Counted from the stretch's first letter, positions 25,437 through 35,572 are shown. The stretch is 64,000 nucleotides of DNA from an uncultured Lachnospiraceae bacterium (GCA_910584845.1 CAJUDH010000002.1:124001-188000); one strand, 5' to 3'. Translations and numbers: made by a program. Notes: generated by a model not told the origin, from the sequence alone.

Positions 25437-28400
25437 TTATTCGTCTTCGGCATCCGCTTCTTTGCCGGAAGCCTCCGCCCGCCCCCCTTCACCGAACGGC
25501 TCTTCTTCCGGCTCTTCGTCCGAATCCAAGTCCTCCGCTTCCGGTTCTTCCGTATCGTCGATCTCAAAGACCTCCGGGGCTTCCTCCAGCATATCATCCT
25601 CTTCTTCCAGGAGGATTTCGTCATCCTCGCCCAGCAAGATCTCGTCGTCCATGGCAAAATCCGTATCCAGCTTCACCGAACGGTACCGCTTCATCCCTGT
25701 CCCTGCCGGAATCAGCTTTCCGATTAACACATTTTCCTTTAACCCGATCAAATGGTCTACCCGCCCGTTGATGGCCGCCTCGGTAAGCACCTTGGTAGTC
25801 TCCTGGAACGACGCCGCAGACAAGAAAGAATCCGTAGCCAATGACGCTTTGGTAATCCCCAGCATAACCTGCTTGCCCTCGGCCGGCTGTTTCCCCTCGG
25901 CGATCAAAGCTTCGTTCATCTCGTTATATTCCAGAACGTTCATAGAAGTCCCCGGCAGCACATCGCTGTCGCCGCTCTCTTCAATCTTGATCTTCTTTAG
26001 CATCTGGCGGACGATCATCTCCACATGTTTGTCGTTGATCTCCACGCCCTGCAGGCGGTAAACCCGCTGTACTTCCCGGATCATGTAGTCCTGCACGGCA
26101 CGCACGCCTTTGATCTTCAGAATATCGTGGGGGTTGACGCTCCCTTCCGTCAGCTCGTCGCCGGCCTCGATTACCTGCTCATCCTGTACTTTAATGCGGG
26201 AACCATAGGGGATCAGGTAGGTTTTGGAATTTCCGGTCTCCGTATCGGTCACCATGATTTCCCTTTTCTTCTTGGTATCCTTCAAGGTAACGACGCCGCC
26301 GAACTCGGAAATAATGGCAAGGCCTTTGGGTTTCCTGGCCTCGAACAGCTCTTCCACACGGGGAAGGCCTTGGGTGATGTCGCCGCCGGCCACGCCGCCT
26401 GTATGGAAGGTACGCATGGTCAGCTGGGTCCCCGGCTCGCCGATGGACTGGGCCGCAATAATGCCTACCGCCTCGCCCACCTGGACTGCCTGCCCGGTAG
26501 CCATATTGGCCCCATAGCACTTGGCGCACACGCCTACATGGGACTTGCAGGTTAATACGGTACGGATCTTCACCGAATCCCGCCCCTGCTTTTCCAGCAC
26601 TTTCATAACCGCAGCCGCCCGCAGTGGGGTGCAGATATGGTTCTTTTTCACCACCACTTCCCCTGTATCCGGGTCTGTGATGGTCTCGGCAATATAACGG
26701 CCTGTAATCCGTTCCTGCAGCCCTTCTATGGTTTCCTTCCCGTCGGCAAAAGCCCGGATCTCCATAAAGGGGACTTCCTCGCCCTCACAGCAGTCCACTT
26801 CCCGGACAATGAGGTCCTGGGAGACGTCTACCAGGCGGCGGGTCAGGTAACCGGAGTCCGCCGTACGCAAGGCCGTATCCGACAGCCCTTTCCGGGCGCC
26901 GTGGGCGGAGATAAAGTACTCCAATACGTCCAGCCCTTCACGGAAATTGGACTTGATCGGCAATTCAATGGTATGGCCGGTGGTATCTGCCATAAGCCCC
27001 CGCATGCCTGCCAGCTGCTTAATCTGTTTATCGGAACCACGGGCCCCGGAATCCGCCATCATATAAATATTGTTATATTTATCCAGGCCGCTGAGCAAAT
27101 CGTGGGTCAGCTGGTCGTCCGTATTCTTCCAGGTTTCAATTACTTCTTTATAGCGCTCCTCCTCGGTAATCAAGCCGCGGCGGAAGTTTTTGGCAATCTG
27201 GTCTACCGTAGCCTGGGCGTCGGCGATCAGTTTCGGTTTGGATTCCGGGACGGTCATATCGGAAATCGACACGGTCATGGCCGCCCTGGTGGAATACTTA
27301 TAGCCAATAGCCTTAATATCGTCCAGGGTCACCGCCGTCTGGGTCGCCCCGTGGACGTTAAACACTTTTTCCAGGATTTGCTTAAGCTGCTTTTTTCCTA
27401 CGTGGAAATCCACTTCCAAAAGCAGGGCGTTTTCCTCCTGCGTCCGGTCCACAAACCCCAAATCCTGGGGGATAATCTCGTTGAAAATAAAACGGCCAAC
27501 CGTAGACTCCACAAACCCGCTCTTCACGGATCCGCCTTCCATGGCCTTATCCACCCGCACCTTAATCCTGGAGTGGAGGGTAACTACCCCGTTTTCATAA
27601 GCCAGGATAGCTTCGTTTACATTCTTAAATGCCTTCCCTTCGCCTAGGCTCCCCGGACGTTCCTGGGTCAGGTAATAAATCCCCAGCACCATATCCTGGG
27701 ACGGCACGGCCACCAGGCCGCCGTCGGAAGGCTTCAGCAAATTATTGGGGGACAGCAGCAGGAACCGGCATTCTGCCTGGGCCTCCACGGACAAAGGCAG
27801 ATGCACCGCCATCTGGTCGCCGTCAAAATCCGCGTTAAAGGCCGTACATACTAAGGGATGGAGCTTGATGGCCTTGCCTTCCACCAAAATAGGCTCAAAA
27901 GCCTGGATGCCAAGCCTGTGCAGTGTAGGGGCCCGGTTCAGCATCACCGGATGTTCCTTGATAACCTCTTCCAGTACATCCCATACTTCGGACTGCAGGC
28001 GCTCTACCATCTTCTTCGCGCTTTTAATGTTATGGGCAGTGCCGTTTTGCACCAGCTCCTTCATCACAAAAGGTTTAAAAAGTTCAATGGCCATCTCTTT
28101 GGGGAGGCCGCACTGGTATATTTTCAGTTCCGGCCCCACCACGATAACGGAACGGCCCGAATAGTCTACCCTCTTGCCCAGCAGGTTCTGGCGGAACCGG
28201 CCCTGCTTCCCCTTTAGCATGTCGGAAATGGACTTCAGCGCCCGGTTGCCGGGCCCGGTCACCGGGCGGCCCCTCCTGCCGTTGTCAATGAGCGCGTCCA
28301 CGGCTTCCTGCAGCATCCGTTTTTCGTTGCGGACGATAATATCCGGCGCGCCAAGCTCCAGCAAGCGGGCCAGGCGGTTATTACGGTTGATAATCCTGCG

Positions 28401-29195
28401 GTACAAATCGTTCAAATCCGACGTAGCGAAACGGCCCCCGTCCAACTGTACCATCGGGCGGATATCCGGCGGGATCACCGGGATCACCGTCATGATCATC
28501 CACTCCGGCTTGTTTTTGGAAATGCGGAATGCCTCTACCACTTCCAGCCTTTTGATAATCCTGGCCCGCTTCTGGCCGCTGGAATCTTTTAATTCTTTCC
28601 TTAAAATCCCCGACTCTGCCTCCAGGTCAATGGCTTTCAAAAGCTCCAGCACGGCCTCGGCGCCCATTCCTACCCGAAACGCGCCGTAGCCCCATTTATC
28701 CAGTTCCTCCCGGTATTCCTTTTCCGAAAGTACCTGCTTATACTGTAAATTGGTCTGCCCTTTGTCCAGCACGATGTAGGATGCGAAGTACAGCACCTTT
28801 TCCAAAACCCTTGGAGAGATGTCCAGGATCAGGCCCATCCGGCTGGGGATCCCTTTAAAATACCAAATATGGGATACGGGGGCTGCCAAGGCAATATGGC
28901 CAATCCTCTCCCTCCGGACGCTCGCCTTGGTCACTTCCACGCCGCAACGGTCACAGATTACGCCTTTGTAACGGATTTTCTTGTACTTGCCGCAGTGGCA
29001 TTCCCAATCCTTGCTCGGCCCGAAAATACGCTCGCAAAACAGGCCGTCCCTCTCTGGCTTCAAGGTCCGGTAGTTGATGGTCTCCGGCTTTTTTACCTCA
29101 CCGTGGGACCATTCCAGGATCTTTTCAGGAGACGCAAGGCCAATTTTAATTGCGTCAAATGTCAACGGCTGATAAGTTTCATTTGTCTCAGGCAT
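25437..29195 (-). CDS. rpoC: RNA polymerase beta-prime subunit
   Basis: The 1252-residue beta-prime subunit of RNA polymerase. Seen in order: the zinc-binding CHCGKYKKIRYKGVICDRCGVEV split over residues 67-90, the rudder and clamp regions, the active-site Mg loop NADFDGDQMAVH, the bridge helix and trigger loop region, and the second zinc site CKSHVGVCAKCYG. The last 75 residues or so form a very acidic tail (EEEDDMLEE, EEPEAEDLDSDEE), beyond the conserved core. I start at ATG 29195; the frame is open two codons further to TTG. It follows rpoB by 96 bases and ends at a strong terminator. Confidence 0.97.
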   Translation of the reverse strand: MPETNETYQPLTFDAIKIGLASPEKILEWSHGEVKKPETINYRTLKPERDGLFCERIFGPSKDWECHCGKYKKIRYKGVICDRCGVEVTKASVRRERIGHIALAAPVSHIWYFKGIPSRMGLILDISPRVLEKVLYFASYIVLDKGQTNLQYKQVLSEKEYREELDKWGYGAFRVGMGAEAVLELLKAIDLEAESGILRKELKDSSGQKRARIIKRLEVVEAFRISKNKPEWMIMTVIPVIPPDIRPMVQLDGGRFATSDLNDLYRRIINRNNRLARLLELGAPDIIVRNEKRMLQEAVDALIDNGRRGRPVTGPGNRALKSISDMLKGKQGRFRQNLLGKRVDYSGRSVIVVGPELKIYQCGLPKEMAIELFKPFVMKELVQNGTAHNIKSAKKMVERLQSEVWDVLEEVIKEHPVMLNRAPTLHRLGIQAFEPILVEGKAIKLHPLVCTAFNADFDGDQMAVHLPLSVEAQAECRFLLLSPNNLLKPSDGGLVAVPSQDMVLGIYYLTQERPGSLGEGKAFKNVNEAILAYENGVVTLHSRIKVRVDKAMEGGSVKSGFVESTVGRFIFNEIIPQDLGFVDRTQEENALLLEVDFHVGKKQLKQILEKVFNVHGATQTAVTLDDIKAIGYKYSTRAAMTVSISDMTVPESKPKLIADAQATVDQIAKNFRRGLITEEERYKEVIETWKNTDDQLTHDLLSGLDKYNNIYMMADSGARGSDKQIKQLAGMRGLMADTTGHTIELPIKSNFREGLDVLEYFISAHGARKGLSDTALRTADSGYLTRRLVDVSQDLIVREVDCCEGEEVPFMEIRAFADGKETIEGLQERITGRYIAETITDPDTGEVVVKKNHICTPLRAAAVMKVLEKQGRDSVKIRTVLTCKSHVGVCAKCYGANMATGQAVQVGEAVGIIAAQSIGEPGTQLTMRTFHTGGVAGGDITQGLPRVEELFEARKPKGLAIISEFGGVVTLKDTKKKREIMVTDTETGNSKTYLIPYGSRIKVQDEQVIEAGDELTEGSVNPHDILKIKGVRAVQDYMIREVQRVYRLQGVEINDKHVEMIVRQMLKKIKIEESGDSDVLPGTSMNVLEYNEMNEALIAEGKQPAEGKQVMLGITKASLATDSFLSAASFQETTKVLTEAAINGRVDHLIGLKENVLIGKLIPAGTGMKRYRSVKLDTDFAMDDEILLGEDDEILLEEEDDMLEEAPEVFEIDDTEEPEAEDLDSDEEPEEEPFGEGGRAEASGKEADAEDE

Positions 29196-29291
29196 GACCA
29201 ATACTCCCTTCTTCTATATATGGGCATTCTATCATCATAGCTGCCCCGCGCCCTCACACGTCCGCAGCCGCTCATCCCCTCCGGGCTCTCC

Positions 29292-32200
29292 TCACTCCCC
29301 GTCGGAAACATTGACAAAATCAGGCTCCCCTTCAAATTCAAACTCGCTTTCATCCTCCACGTCGTCCAAATCATCGGAATCGTTTACATCCACCAGTTCG
29401 CCGTCGCTGAATTCCTGCTGCTGGTACCCGTAGCTGCCAAAAGATTCCTCCTGGTTATAGTTGCGGTCCCCTTCAATAATGGAACGCAAATCCGTGTCGC
29501 TATAATCAATGTTCTCCCCGATCTCCACCTCCGTGTTGTCGTCACGCAGCACCCGGACGTCCAGGCCCAGGGACTGAAGCTCCTTGAGCAGTACTTTGAA
29601 AGATTCCGGGATTCCTGGTTCCGGGATGTTCTCGCCTTTGATAATGGCCTCGTAGGTTTTCACCCTCCCTACCACGTCATCCGATTTGACCGTCAGGATC
29701 TCCTGCAGGGTATAGGAAGCGCCATAAGCCTCCAGGGCCCATACCTCCATTTCCCCGAAACGCTGCCCGCCAAACTGGGCTTTGCCGCCCAAAGGCTGCT
29801 GGGTTACCAGGGAATAGGGGCCTGTGGAACGGGCATGGATCTTGTCGTCCACCAGATGGTGGAGCTTCAGATAGTGCATGTGGCCGATGGTAACCGGATT
29901 GTCGAAATATTCCCCTGTACGGCCGTCGCGCAGGCGCACCTTGCCGTCCCGGTTGATCTGCACGCCTTTCCACAGCTTCCTGTGGTCCAGGTGGGCCCCC
30001 AGGTATTCCATAACTTCCGGCTTAATCAGCCCGCTATATTTCTCCTGGAATTCCTCCCAGGGAGTATTTACATAATCGTTGGCCAGGCCTAACGTGTCCA
30101 TAATGTCAATCTCGTCCGCCCCGTCAAAAACAGGGGTGGCGATATTGAACCCCAAAGCCGTGGCCGCCAGGCTTAGATGGATTTCCAGCACCTGCCCGAT
30201 GTTCATACGGGAAGGCACGCCCAAAGGGTTCAGTACAATGTCAAGTGGCCGGCCATTGGGCAAAAACGGCATATCTTCCACAGGAAGCACCCGGGAAACC
30301 ACGCCCTTGTTCCCGTGGCGGCCCGCCATCTTGTCGCCTACGGATATTTTTCGTTTCTGGGCAATGTAAATGCGGACCGTTTCGTTGACCCCCGGGGACA
30401 GCTCGTCGCCGTTCTCCCTGGTAAACACCCTGGCGTCCACAATAATCCCATAAGCGCCATGGGGCACCTTCAGGGACGTATCCCTGACCTCCCTGGCCTT
30501 CTCGCCGAAAATCGCCCGAAGCAGCCGTTCCTCCGCCGTGAGCTCGGTTTCGCCCTTCGGGGTCACTTTCCCCACCAGGATGTCCCCGGCGCGCACCTCC
30601 GCGCCGATGCGGATAATGCCCCTCTCGTCCAAATCCTTCAAAGCGTCGTCGCCCACGCCCGGCACGTCCCGGGTAATCTCTTCCGGACCCAGCTTGGTAT
30701 CGCGGGCTTCTGCCTCATATTCTTCAATGTGGACCGACGTGTAAACGTCTTCCTGTACCAGGCGCTCGGAAAGCAGCACCGCGTCCTCGTAGTTGTACCC
30801 TTCCCAAGTCATAAACCCGATTAACGGGTTCTTCCCTAGGGCGATCTCGCCGTTTTGGGTGGACGGGCCGTCGGCGACCACGTCGCCGGCCTTTACCCGG
30901 TCCCCTTTAAAGACAATGGGTTTTTGGTTATAGCAGTTAGACTGGTTGCTCCGCTTAAATTTAGTCAGGTGGTATACTTCCCGGGCGCCGTTGTCATCCC
31001 GCCGGATGACGATACGGTTGGAAGCGGACACTTCCACCACCCCGTCATGCTGGGCCAGCACGCAGACGCCTGAGTCAACCGCCGCCTTCCCCTCAATCCC
31101 CGTCCCTACCACCGGGGCCTCGGTTGTTAGCAAAGGCACCGCCTGGCGCTGCATGTTGGAACCCATCAAAGCCCGGTTCGCGTCGTCGTTCTCCAGGAAC
31201 GGGATCATGGAAGTCGCTACGGAAAATACCATCTTCGGGGATACGTCCATAAGGTCAATGGAACTTTTCTGGAAAGAAGAAGTCTCTTCCCGGAAACGCC
31301 CGGAAACGTTATTGCGCAGGAAATGCCCTTCCTCGTCCAACGGCTCGTTGGCCTGGGCCACAATATAATTGTCCTCTTCGTCCGCCGTAAGGTAAACCAC
31401 TTCGTCCGTAACCACCGGGTTCATCCGGTCCGTCTTGTCCACAACCCGGTAAGGGGCCTCAATAAAACCGTACTGGTTCACCCGCGCATAGGTGGCCAGG
31501 GAATTGATCAGGCCGATGTTGGGTCCTTCAGGGGTCTCAATGGGGCACATGCGGCCATAATGGGTATAATGCACGTCCCGGACTTCAAACCCGGCCCTCT
31601 CCCTGGACAAGCCCCCCGGCCCTAAAGCCGACAGGCGCCTCTTATGGGTCAGTTCCGCCAGGGGGTTGTTCTGGTCCATGAACTGGGACAGCTGGGAGCT
31701 TCCGAAAAACTCCTTCACCGCCGCGGTCACCGGCTTGATGTTAATCAGGGACTGGGGTGTGATGCCGTCCATGTCCTGGGTGGTCATCCGTTCCCGCACC
31801 ACCCGTTCCATACGGGACAGGCCGATCCGGTACTGGTTCTGCAAAAGCTCGCCCACGGCACGGATCCGCCGGTTCCCCAAATGGTCAATATCATCGGAAG
31901 TGCCAATATCCCCCTCCAAATGCATATTATAATTAATGGAAGCAACAATGTCTTCCCTCGTAATATGCTTGGGGATCAGGTCGCCCAGGTTCTGGCGGAT
32001 CCGCTCCTTCTGTTCCTCCCTGTCCGCGCCAGCTTCTTCCAGAATAGTTTTCAAAACCGGGTAATATACTAATTCCGTAATCCCCACTTCCTTGGGGTCA
32101 AAATCCACATGGGCAGACAGGTCCACCATCATGTTGGACAGTACTTTATAATTGCGGTCCGGGCCCTGGATATAAACGTAAGGCACCCCCGCATCCTGTA

Positions 32201-33164
32201 TCGAAACCGCCAGCCCTTTATCCACGACGGCGCCGGCCTGGGCCAGCACCTCGCCCGTAGCCATATCCACCACATCCTCAGCCAGGGTATGGCCTTTGAT
32301 ACGGTTCTGGAAATGGAGCTTTTTGTTGAATTTATACCTGCCGACTTTCGCCAGGTCATAGCGCCTCGGGTCAAAAAACATGCTGTTGAGCAAACTTTCC
32401 GCGCTGTCCACGGACAAAGGCTCGCCCGGGCGGATCTTCTTATAAAGCTCCAGCAGGCCGTCCTGGTAATTATCCGAAGTATCTTTGCCGAAACTGGCCA
32501 AAAGCTTAGGCTCCTCGCCAAACAGCTCTATAATCTCCGCATTGGTCCCATAGCCCAGGGCGCGTACCAGTACGGTCACCGGCACTTTACGGGTGCGGTC
32601 CACGCGGACGTAAAAAATATCGTTGGAATCCGTCTCGTATTCCAGCCATGCGCCCCGGTTAGGGATCACGGTACAGGAATACAGCTCCTTGCCGACCTTG
32701 TCATGCCCGATGCCATAATAAATACCAGGGGAACGTACCAGCTGGCTGACAATAACCCGCTCTGCCCCATTAATCACGAAGGAACCGGTATCGGTCATAA
32801 GCGGAAGGTCGCCCATGAAGATCGTATGCTCATTAATCTCTTCTTTATCTTTATTGTAAAGCCTTACCCGCACCTCCAAAGGCGCCGCATACGTCGCATC
32901 ACGTTCTTTGCATTCTCCGATGGAATACTTAACTTTATTCCTGCATAGCGCAAAATCTACAAACTCCAGGCTCAAGTGTCCCGCAAAATCGGAGATTGGA
33001 GAAATATCTTCAAATACTTCTTTCAACCCCTCATCGAGAAACCACTGATAAGAAACTTTTTGGATCTCAATCAGGTTCGGCATCTCAAGCACTTCTTTCT
33101 GCCTTGAGAAGCTCATTCTGACGCCTTTCCCGGTCGTTACCGGACGCATTCTGCTTTTCTCCAT
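29292..33164 (-). CDS. rpoB: RNA polymerase beta subunit
   Basis: The 1290-residue beta subunit. The N-terminus GKGVRMSFSRQKEVLEMPNL, the rifampicin pocket region (FGSSQLSQFMDQNNPLAELTHKRRLSALGPGGL, split here only for reading), GRHGNKGVVS and the C-terminal clamp GGKAQFGGQRFGEMEVWALEAYGA are all present. After the core comes an acidic tail of about 60 residues (VNDSDDLDDVEDESEFEFEG). The rifampicin pocket looks wild type (Q, D, H, R, S positions intact). I start at ATG 33164 behind AGGGGTGAAACG. Unlike the usual rplKAJL-rpoBC order, no ribosomal protein gene lies upstream; the gene has its own promoter. Confidence 0.97.
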   Translation of the reverse strand: MEKSRMRPVTTGKGVRMSFSRQKEVLEMPNLIEIQKVSYQWFLDEGLKEVFEDISPISDFAGHLSLEFVDFALCRNKVKYSIGECKERDATYAAPLEVRVRLYNKDKEEINEHTIFMGDLPLMTDTGSFVINGAERVIVSQLVRSPGIYYGIGHDKVGKELYSCTVIPNRGAWLEYETDSNDIFYVRVDRTRKVPVTVLVRALGYGTNAEIIELFGEEPKLLASFGKDTSDNYQDGLLELYKKIRPGEPLSVDSAESLLNSMFFDPRRYDLAKVGRYKFNKKLHFQNRIKGHTLAEDVVDMATGEVLAQAGAVVDKGLAVSIQDAGVPYVYIQGPDRNYKVLSNMMVDLSAHVDFDPKEVGITELVYYPVLKTILEEAGADREEQKERIRQNLGDLIPKHITREDIVASINYNMHLEGDIGTSDDIDHLGNRRIRAVGELLQNQYRIGLSRMERVVRERMTTQDMDGITPQSLINIKPVTAAVKEFFGSSQLSQFMDQNNPLAELTHKRRLSALGPGGLSRERAGFEVRDVHYTHYGRMCPIETPEGPNIGLINSLATYARVNQYGFIEAPYRVVDKTDRMNPVVTDEVVYLTADEEDNYIVAQANEPLDEEGHFLRNNVSGRFREETSSFQKSSIDLMDVSPKMVFSVATSMIPFLENDDANRALMGSNMQRQAVPLLTTEAPVVGTGIEGKAAVDSGVCVLAQHDGVVEVSASNRIVIRRDDNGAREVYHLTKFKRSNQSNCYNQKPIVFKGDRVKAGDVVADGPSTQNGEIALGKNPLIGFMTWEGYNYEDAVLLSERLVQEDVYTSVHIEEYEAEARDTKLGPEEITRDVPGVGDDALKDLDERGIIRIGAEVRAGDILVGKVTPKGETELTAEERLLRAIFGEKAREVRDTSLKVPHGAYGIIVDARVFTRENGDELSPGVNETVRIYIAQKRKISVGDKMAGRHGNKGVVSRVLPVEDMPFLPNGRPLDIVLNPLGVPSRMNIGQVLEIHLSLAATALGFNIATPVFDGADEIDIMDTLGLANDYVNTPWEEFQEKYSGLIKPEVMEYLGAHLDHRKLWKGVQINRDGKVRLRDGRTGEYFDNPVTIGHMHYLKLHHLVDDKIHARSTGPYSLVTQQPLGGKAQFGGQRFGEMEVWALEAYGASYTLQEILTVKSDDVVGRVKTYEAIIKGENIPEPGIPESFKVLLKELQSLGLDVRVLRDDNTEVEIGENIDYSDTDLRSIIEGDRNYNQEESFGSYGYQQQEFSDGELVDVNDSDDLDDVEDESEFEFEGEPDFVNVSDGE

Positions 33165-33343
33165 TGACGTTTCACCCCTGTTATATATTCGATTTTGTGG
33201 CATCCCTTCGTTGATTAATAGCCAATACGGCGTCAGCCATATTCCTGGGCATGTTTTAAAGCCCCTTTGGCCGGGCGCAAGCTGCCGCCTTCAAACACGC
33301 TCCAGGGTAGAAAACCCCATAATGCCACAATAGAGCACATTCC

Positions 33344-33372
33344 ATAATATCATAGCGTTGTCAAGGTGTCAA
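33344..33372 (-). promoter_or_regulatory. Promoter of rpoBC
   Basis: TTGACA (33367-33372) and TATTAT (33344-33349) on the minus strand with 17-base spacing. A leader of about 170 bases follows before rpoB. It is back to back with the promoter at 33384-33412. Confidence 0.7.
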
Positions 33373-33383
33373 GTTTTTTCTTC

Positions 33384-33412
33384 TTGCAAATTAACAAAAA
33401 AAATGATATACT
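33384..33412 (+). promoter_or_regulatory. Promoter of the lysine-tailed membrane protein gene
   Basis: TTGCAA (33384-33389) and TATACT (33407-33412) with 17-base spacing; the -35 boxes of this and the rpoB promoter are only 11 bases apart, so RNA polymerases could compete. Confidence 0.65.
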
Positions 33413-33463
33413 GTATGGGCAGGTTTTTACCTGATACGGAAAAAGTACATTGGAGGTATCCCT

Positions 33464-34111
33464 ATGACCCTGTCAAACGTCTTTAATGTTTTATTGGTGG
33501 TCCTGGCCATTGCCGCCGTCCTTCTGGCAATCTTGTATTTTGTGGGGAAAAAGCTGGAAAAACGCCAGGTAGAGCAGCAATCTTTATTAGATGCGGCAAA
33601 GCAGACCGTGTCCATATTGGTGATTGATAAAAAAAAGTTAAAGTTGAAAGAGGCGGGGCTCCCCAAGATGGTCTATGAACAGACGCCCAAATATATGCGC
33701 TGGGCCAAAGTTCCCGTAGTCAAGGCAAAAATCGGCCCGAAGATTATGACGTTGATGGCAGACGAAAAAGTTTTTGCCATGCTGCCCGTCAAAACAGAGG
33801 CCAAAGTGGTAATCAGCGGAATCTACATAACCGACATCAAAAACATCCGGGGCGGTTCGGTGGTCCCTTTGAAAAAGAAAAAAGGGTTTTTTGCACGGTT
33901 TAAAAAGGATAAAACCGAAAAAAACAAAGGCCTGGACGCCAAAGAAGCCAACAGCAAAGAAGCCGGGGCCAAAGGCAAAAAAAGCAAAGATACAACCGGC
34001 GGTCCCTTAAAAAAAGACGGCGCACAAACGGACAACCCCAAAAATACACCCCCGAAACATAACGGCCCCAAAAGCAAAAACACAAAAAAGAAAAATAAAA
34101 AATCAAAATAA
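33464..34111 (+). CDS. Membrane-anchored protein with lysine-rich tail, unknown function
   Basis: A 215-residue protein with one N-terminal membrane helix (about residues 8-27, VLLVVLAIAAVLLAILYFVG), a conserved-looking cytoplasmic middle (VSILVIDKKKLKLKEAGLP, PKYMRWAKVPVVKAKIGPKI) and a low-complexity tail from about residue 140 that is roughly one-third lysine with Gly, Asn, Ser and Pro. I do not recognise a named family; related proteins occur in Lachnospiraceae in my memory. The basic tail could bind nucleic acid or anionic polymer. It has a GGAGG ribosome site, its own promoter divergent from rpoB and a strong terminator. Confidence 0.72.
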   Translation: MTLSNVFNVLLVVLAIAAVLLAILYFVGKKLEKRQVEQQSLLDAAKQTVSILVIDKKKLKLKEAGLPKMVYEQTPKYMRWAKVPVVKAKIGPKIMTLMADEKVFAMLPVKTEAKVVISGIYITDIKNIRGGSVVPLKKKKGFFARFKKDKTEKNKGLDAKEANSKEAGAKGKKSKDTTGGPLKKDGAQTDNPKNTPPKHNGPKSKNTKKKNKKSK

Positions 34112-34120
34112 CCTGAAAAA

Positions 34121-34164
34121 TCCGGCCGCCCGCGGTGCCATTCCACCGCAGGCGGCCGGATTTT
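34121..34164. terminator. Bidirectional terminator
   Basis: A long stem TCCGGCCGCC/GGCGGCCGGA with an inner CGGTG/CACCG part and TTTT on the plus strand and AAAA (TTTTT on minus) on the other side. It ends both the lysine-tailed gene and the convergent ddl-murI-DUF1934 transcript. Confidence 0.75.
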
Positions 34165-34175
34165 CCCATGGCCTG

Positions 34176-34616
34176 TCACAACCGCAGCTGTGCCTTCCCC
34201 CTGGAACATATATCCATGGTAAGGCAGCAGTCTGACACATGTTGATAATTAATCCCCAAAGAATAGCGTATGGAAACCTTCAGGCGGTCTTCCTGCTCTT
34301 CCAGGGCAATCTGGCCGGTATGGATTTCAATCACCATTTCCCCCATCGGGGTGACATACCGGGTCTGGTTCTTTTTGTTTCGCTCGAATATCATGTGGGC
34401 GCCGATCATGCCCCGCTTTTGAATGTCAATCTTATCCGGGGTGATTTTTACCTGGTTATGGATGTTTTCCTCAAACCCTTCCATAATTTCGTCATAGATC
34501 ACATAATGCTTCCCGTTTTTCCAGAAATAGTCCCCGGTGGTAATCACCTCAATATCGTCCTGGTCGCCATCCATCGTCTGAAACCCGCTGATTGTTATAA
34601 GTACGTCTCTTGTCAT
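34176..34616 (-). CDS. DUF1934 (YwiB-like) beta-barrel protein
   Basis: A 146-residue protein that I recognise as DUF1934, the family of Bacillus YwiB, a lipocalin-like small beta-barrel. It is rich in beta strands (DVLITISGFQT, IEVITTGDYFWKNGKHYVIYDE, YVTPMGEMVIEIHTG), with no signal peptide or cofactor motif. It follows murI by 19 bases with AGGGGGAGG at its start, so it is cotranscribed with cell-wall precursor genes. The biochemical role is unknown. Confidence 0.82.
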   Translation of the reverse strand: MTRDVLITISGFQTMDGDQDDIEVITTGDYFWKNGKHYVIYDEIMEGFEENIHNQVKITPDKIDIQKRGMIGAHMIFERNKKNQTRYVTPMGEMVIEIHTGQIALEEQEDRLKVSIRYSLGINYQHVSDCCLTMDICSRGKAQLRL

Positions 34617-34635
34617 AACCTCCCCCTCGCAGCCT

Positions 34636-35454
34636 TCAATAGTCTTCTATGTTTATTTTTTCCGTCTTCTTCACTTCCCCGGGAAGTATGGAAGTGGCGA
34701 ACCTGGTAAACTTCTCTGCCAGGTCGCTGACATAAAATTGATACCTTTCCCCGTCCAGCGGCGCTTGGCAGTCCCGCTCCAGCCCTTGGCTGCACAGCAG
34801 TTCCCGCAGTTCCACAGCTGTTTCATAAGCCGGATTTACCAATACCACCTCGTCCCCCATCAGCCGGCGCAGCGTGGAACGGAGCAAAGGGTAATGGGTA
34901 CACCCCAGGACCAGCGTGTCGATATACTTCTCCTTCAGCACACTCAAATAACGGGATGCGATCTCGTCCGTCACCGAATCATGCAAAAGCCCTTCCTCCA
35001 CCAAAGGCACAAACAGCGGGCAGGACTTTTCAAATACCTCCGCCCCGGGGCGTAGCTTATGCATCACCTCTTTGTAAATGCCGCTTCCGACGGTACCTTC
35101 TGTCCCGATAACGCCGATTTTCCCGTTGCGGGTAGAAGAAACCGCCGTCCTGGCCCCCGCATTGACCACCCCGATCACAGGGATATCGGACTCCGCCTGG
35201 ATGGCCTCCAGGGCATATGCGCTGGCCGTGTTGCAGGCAATGACAATCGCCTTTACTTCTTTTGTCCTTAAAAAACGGATAATCTGCCGGGAATAGCGGG
35301 CCACCGTGTCCCTGGATTTGCTTCCGTAGGGCAGCCGGGCCGTATCCCCGAAATATACGATACGTTCCTCCGGTATCTGGCGTATGATCTCCCGTGCCAC
35401 AGTCAGGCCGCCGATGCCAGAATCAAAAACGCCTACAGGCGCATTCCTGTCCAT
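34636..35454 (-). CDS. murI: Glutamate racemase
   Basis: A 272-residue cofactor-independent racemase that makes D-glutamate for peptidoglycan. The two catalytic cysteines are in IACNTASAYALE and LGCTHYPLL; the N-terminal VGVFDSGIGGLTVAREI with YFGDTARLPYG is typical. It lies between ddl (118 bases upstream) and the DUF1934 gene, giving a D-amino-acid supply cluster. Confidence 0.95.
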   Translation of the reverse strand: MDRNAPVGVFDSGIGGLTVAREIIRQIPEERIVYFGDTARLPYGSKSRDTVARYSRQIIRFLRTKEVKAIVIACNTASAYALEAIQAESDIPVIGVVNAGARTAVSSTRNGKIGVIGTEGTVGSGIYKEVMHKLRPGAEVFEKSCPLFVPLVEEGLLHDSVTDEIASRYLSVLKEKYIDTLVLGCTHYPLLRSTLRRLMGDEVVLVNPAYETAVELRELLCSQGLERDCQAPLDGERYQFYVSDLAEKFTRFATSILPGEVKKTEKINIEDY

Positions 35455-35572
35455 ATCATTTTTCCTCTTTTCCGGCCCGACCGTTTGGGACCTGGTTGTA
35501 ATTTACCTAATATGTGCCAAAAGGCTGCATTCGGCAAGGGCACTCCATCGTATGTACGCCGGCGTACCGGCA

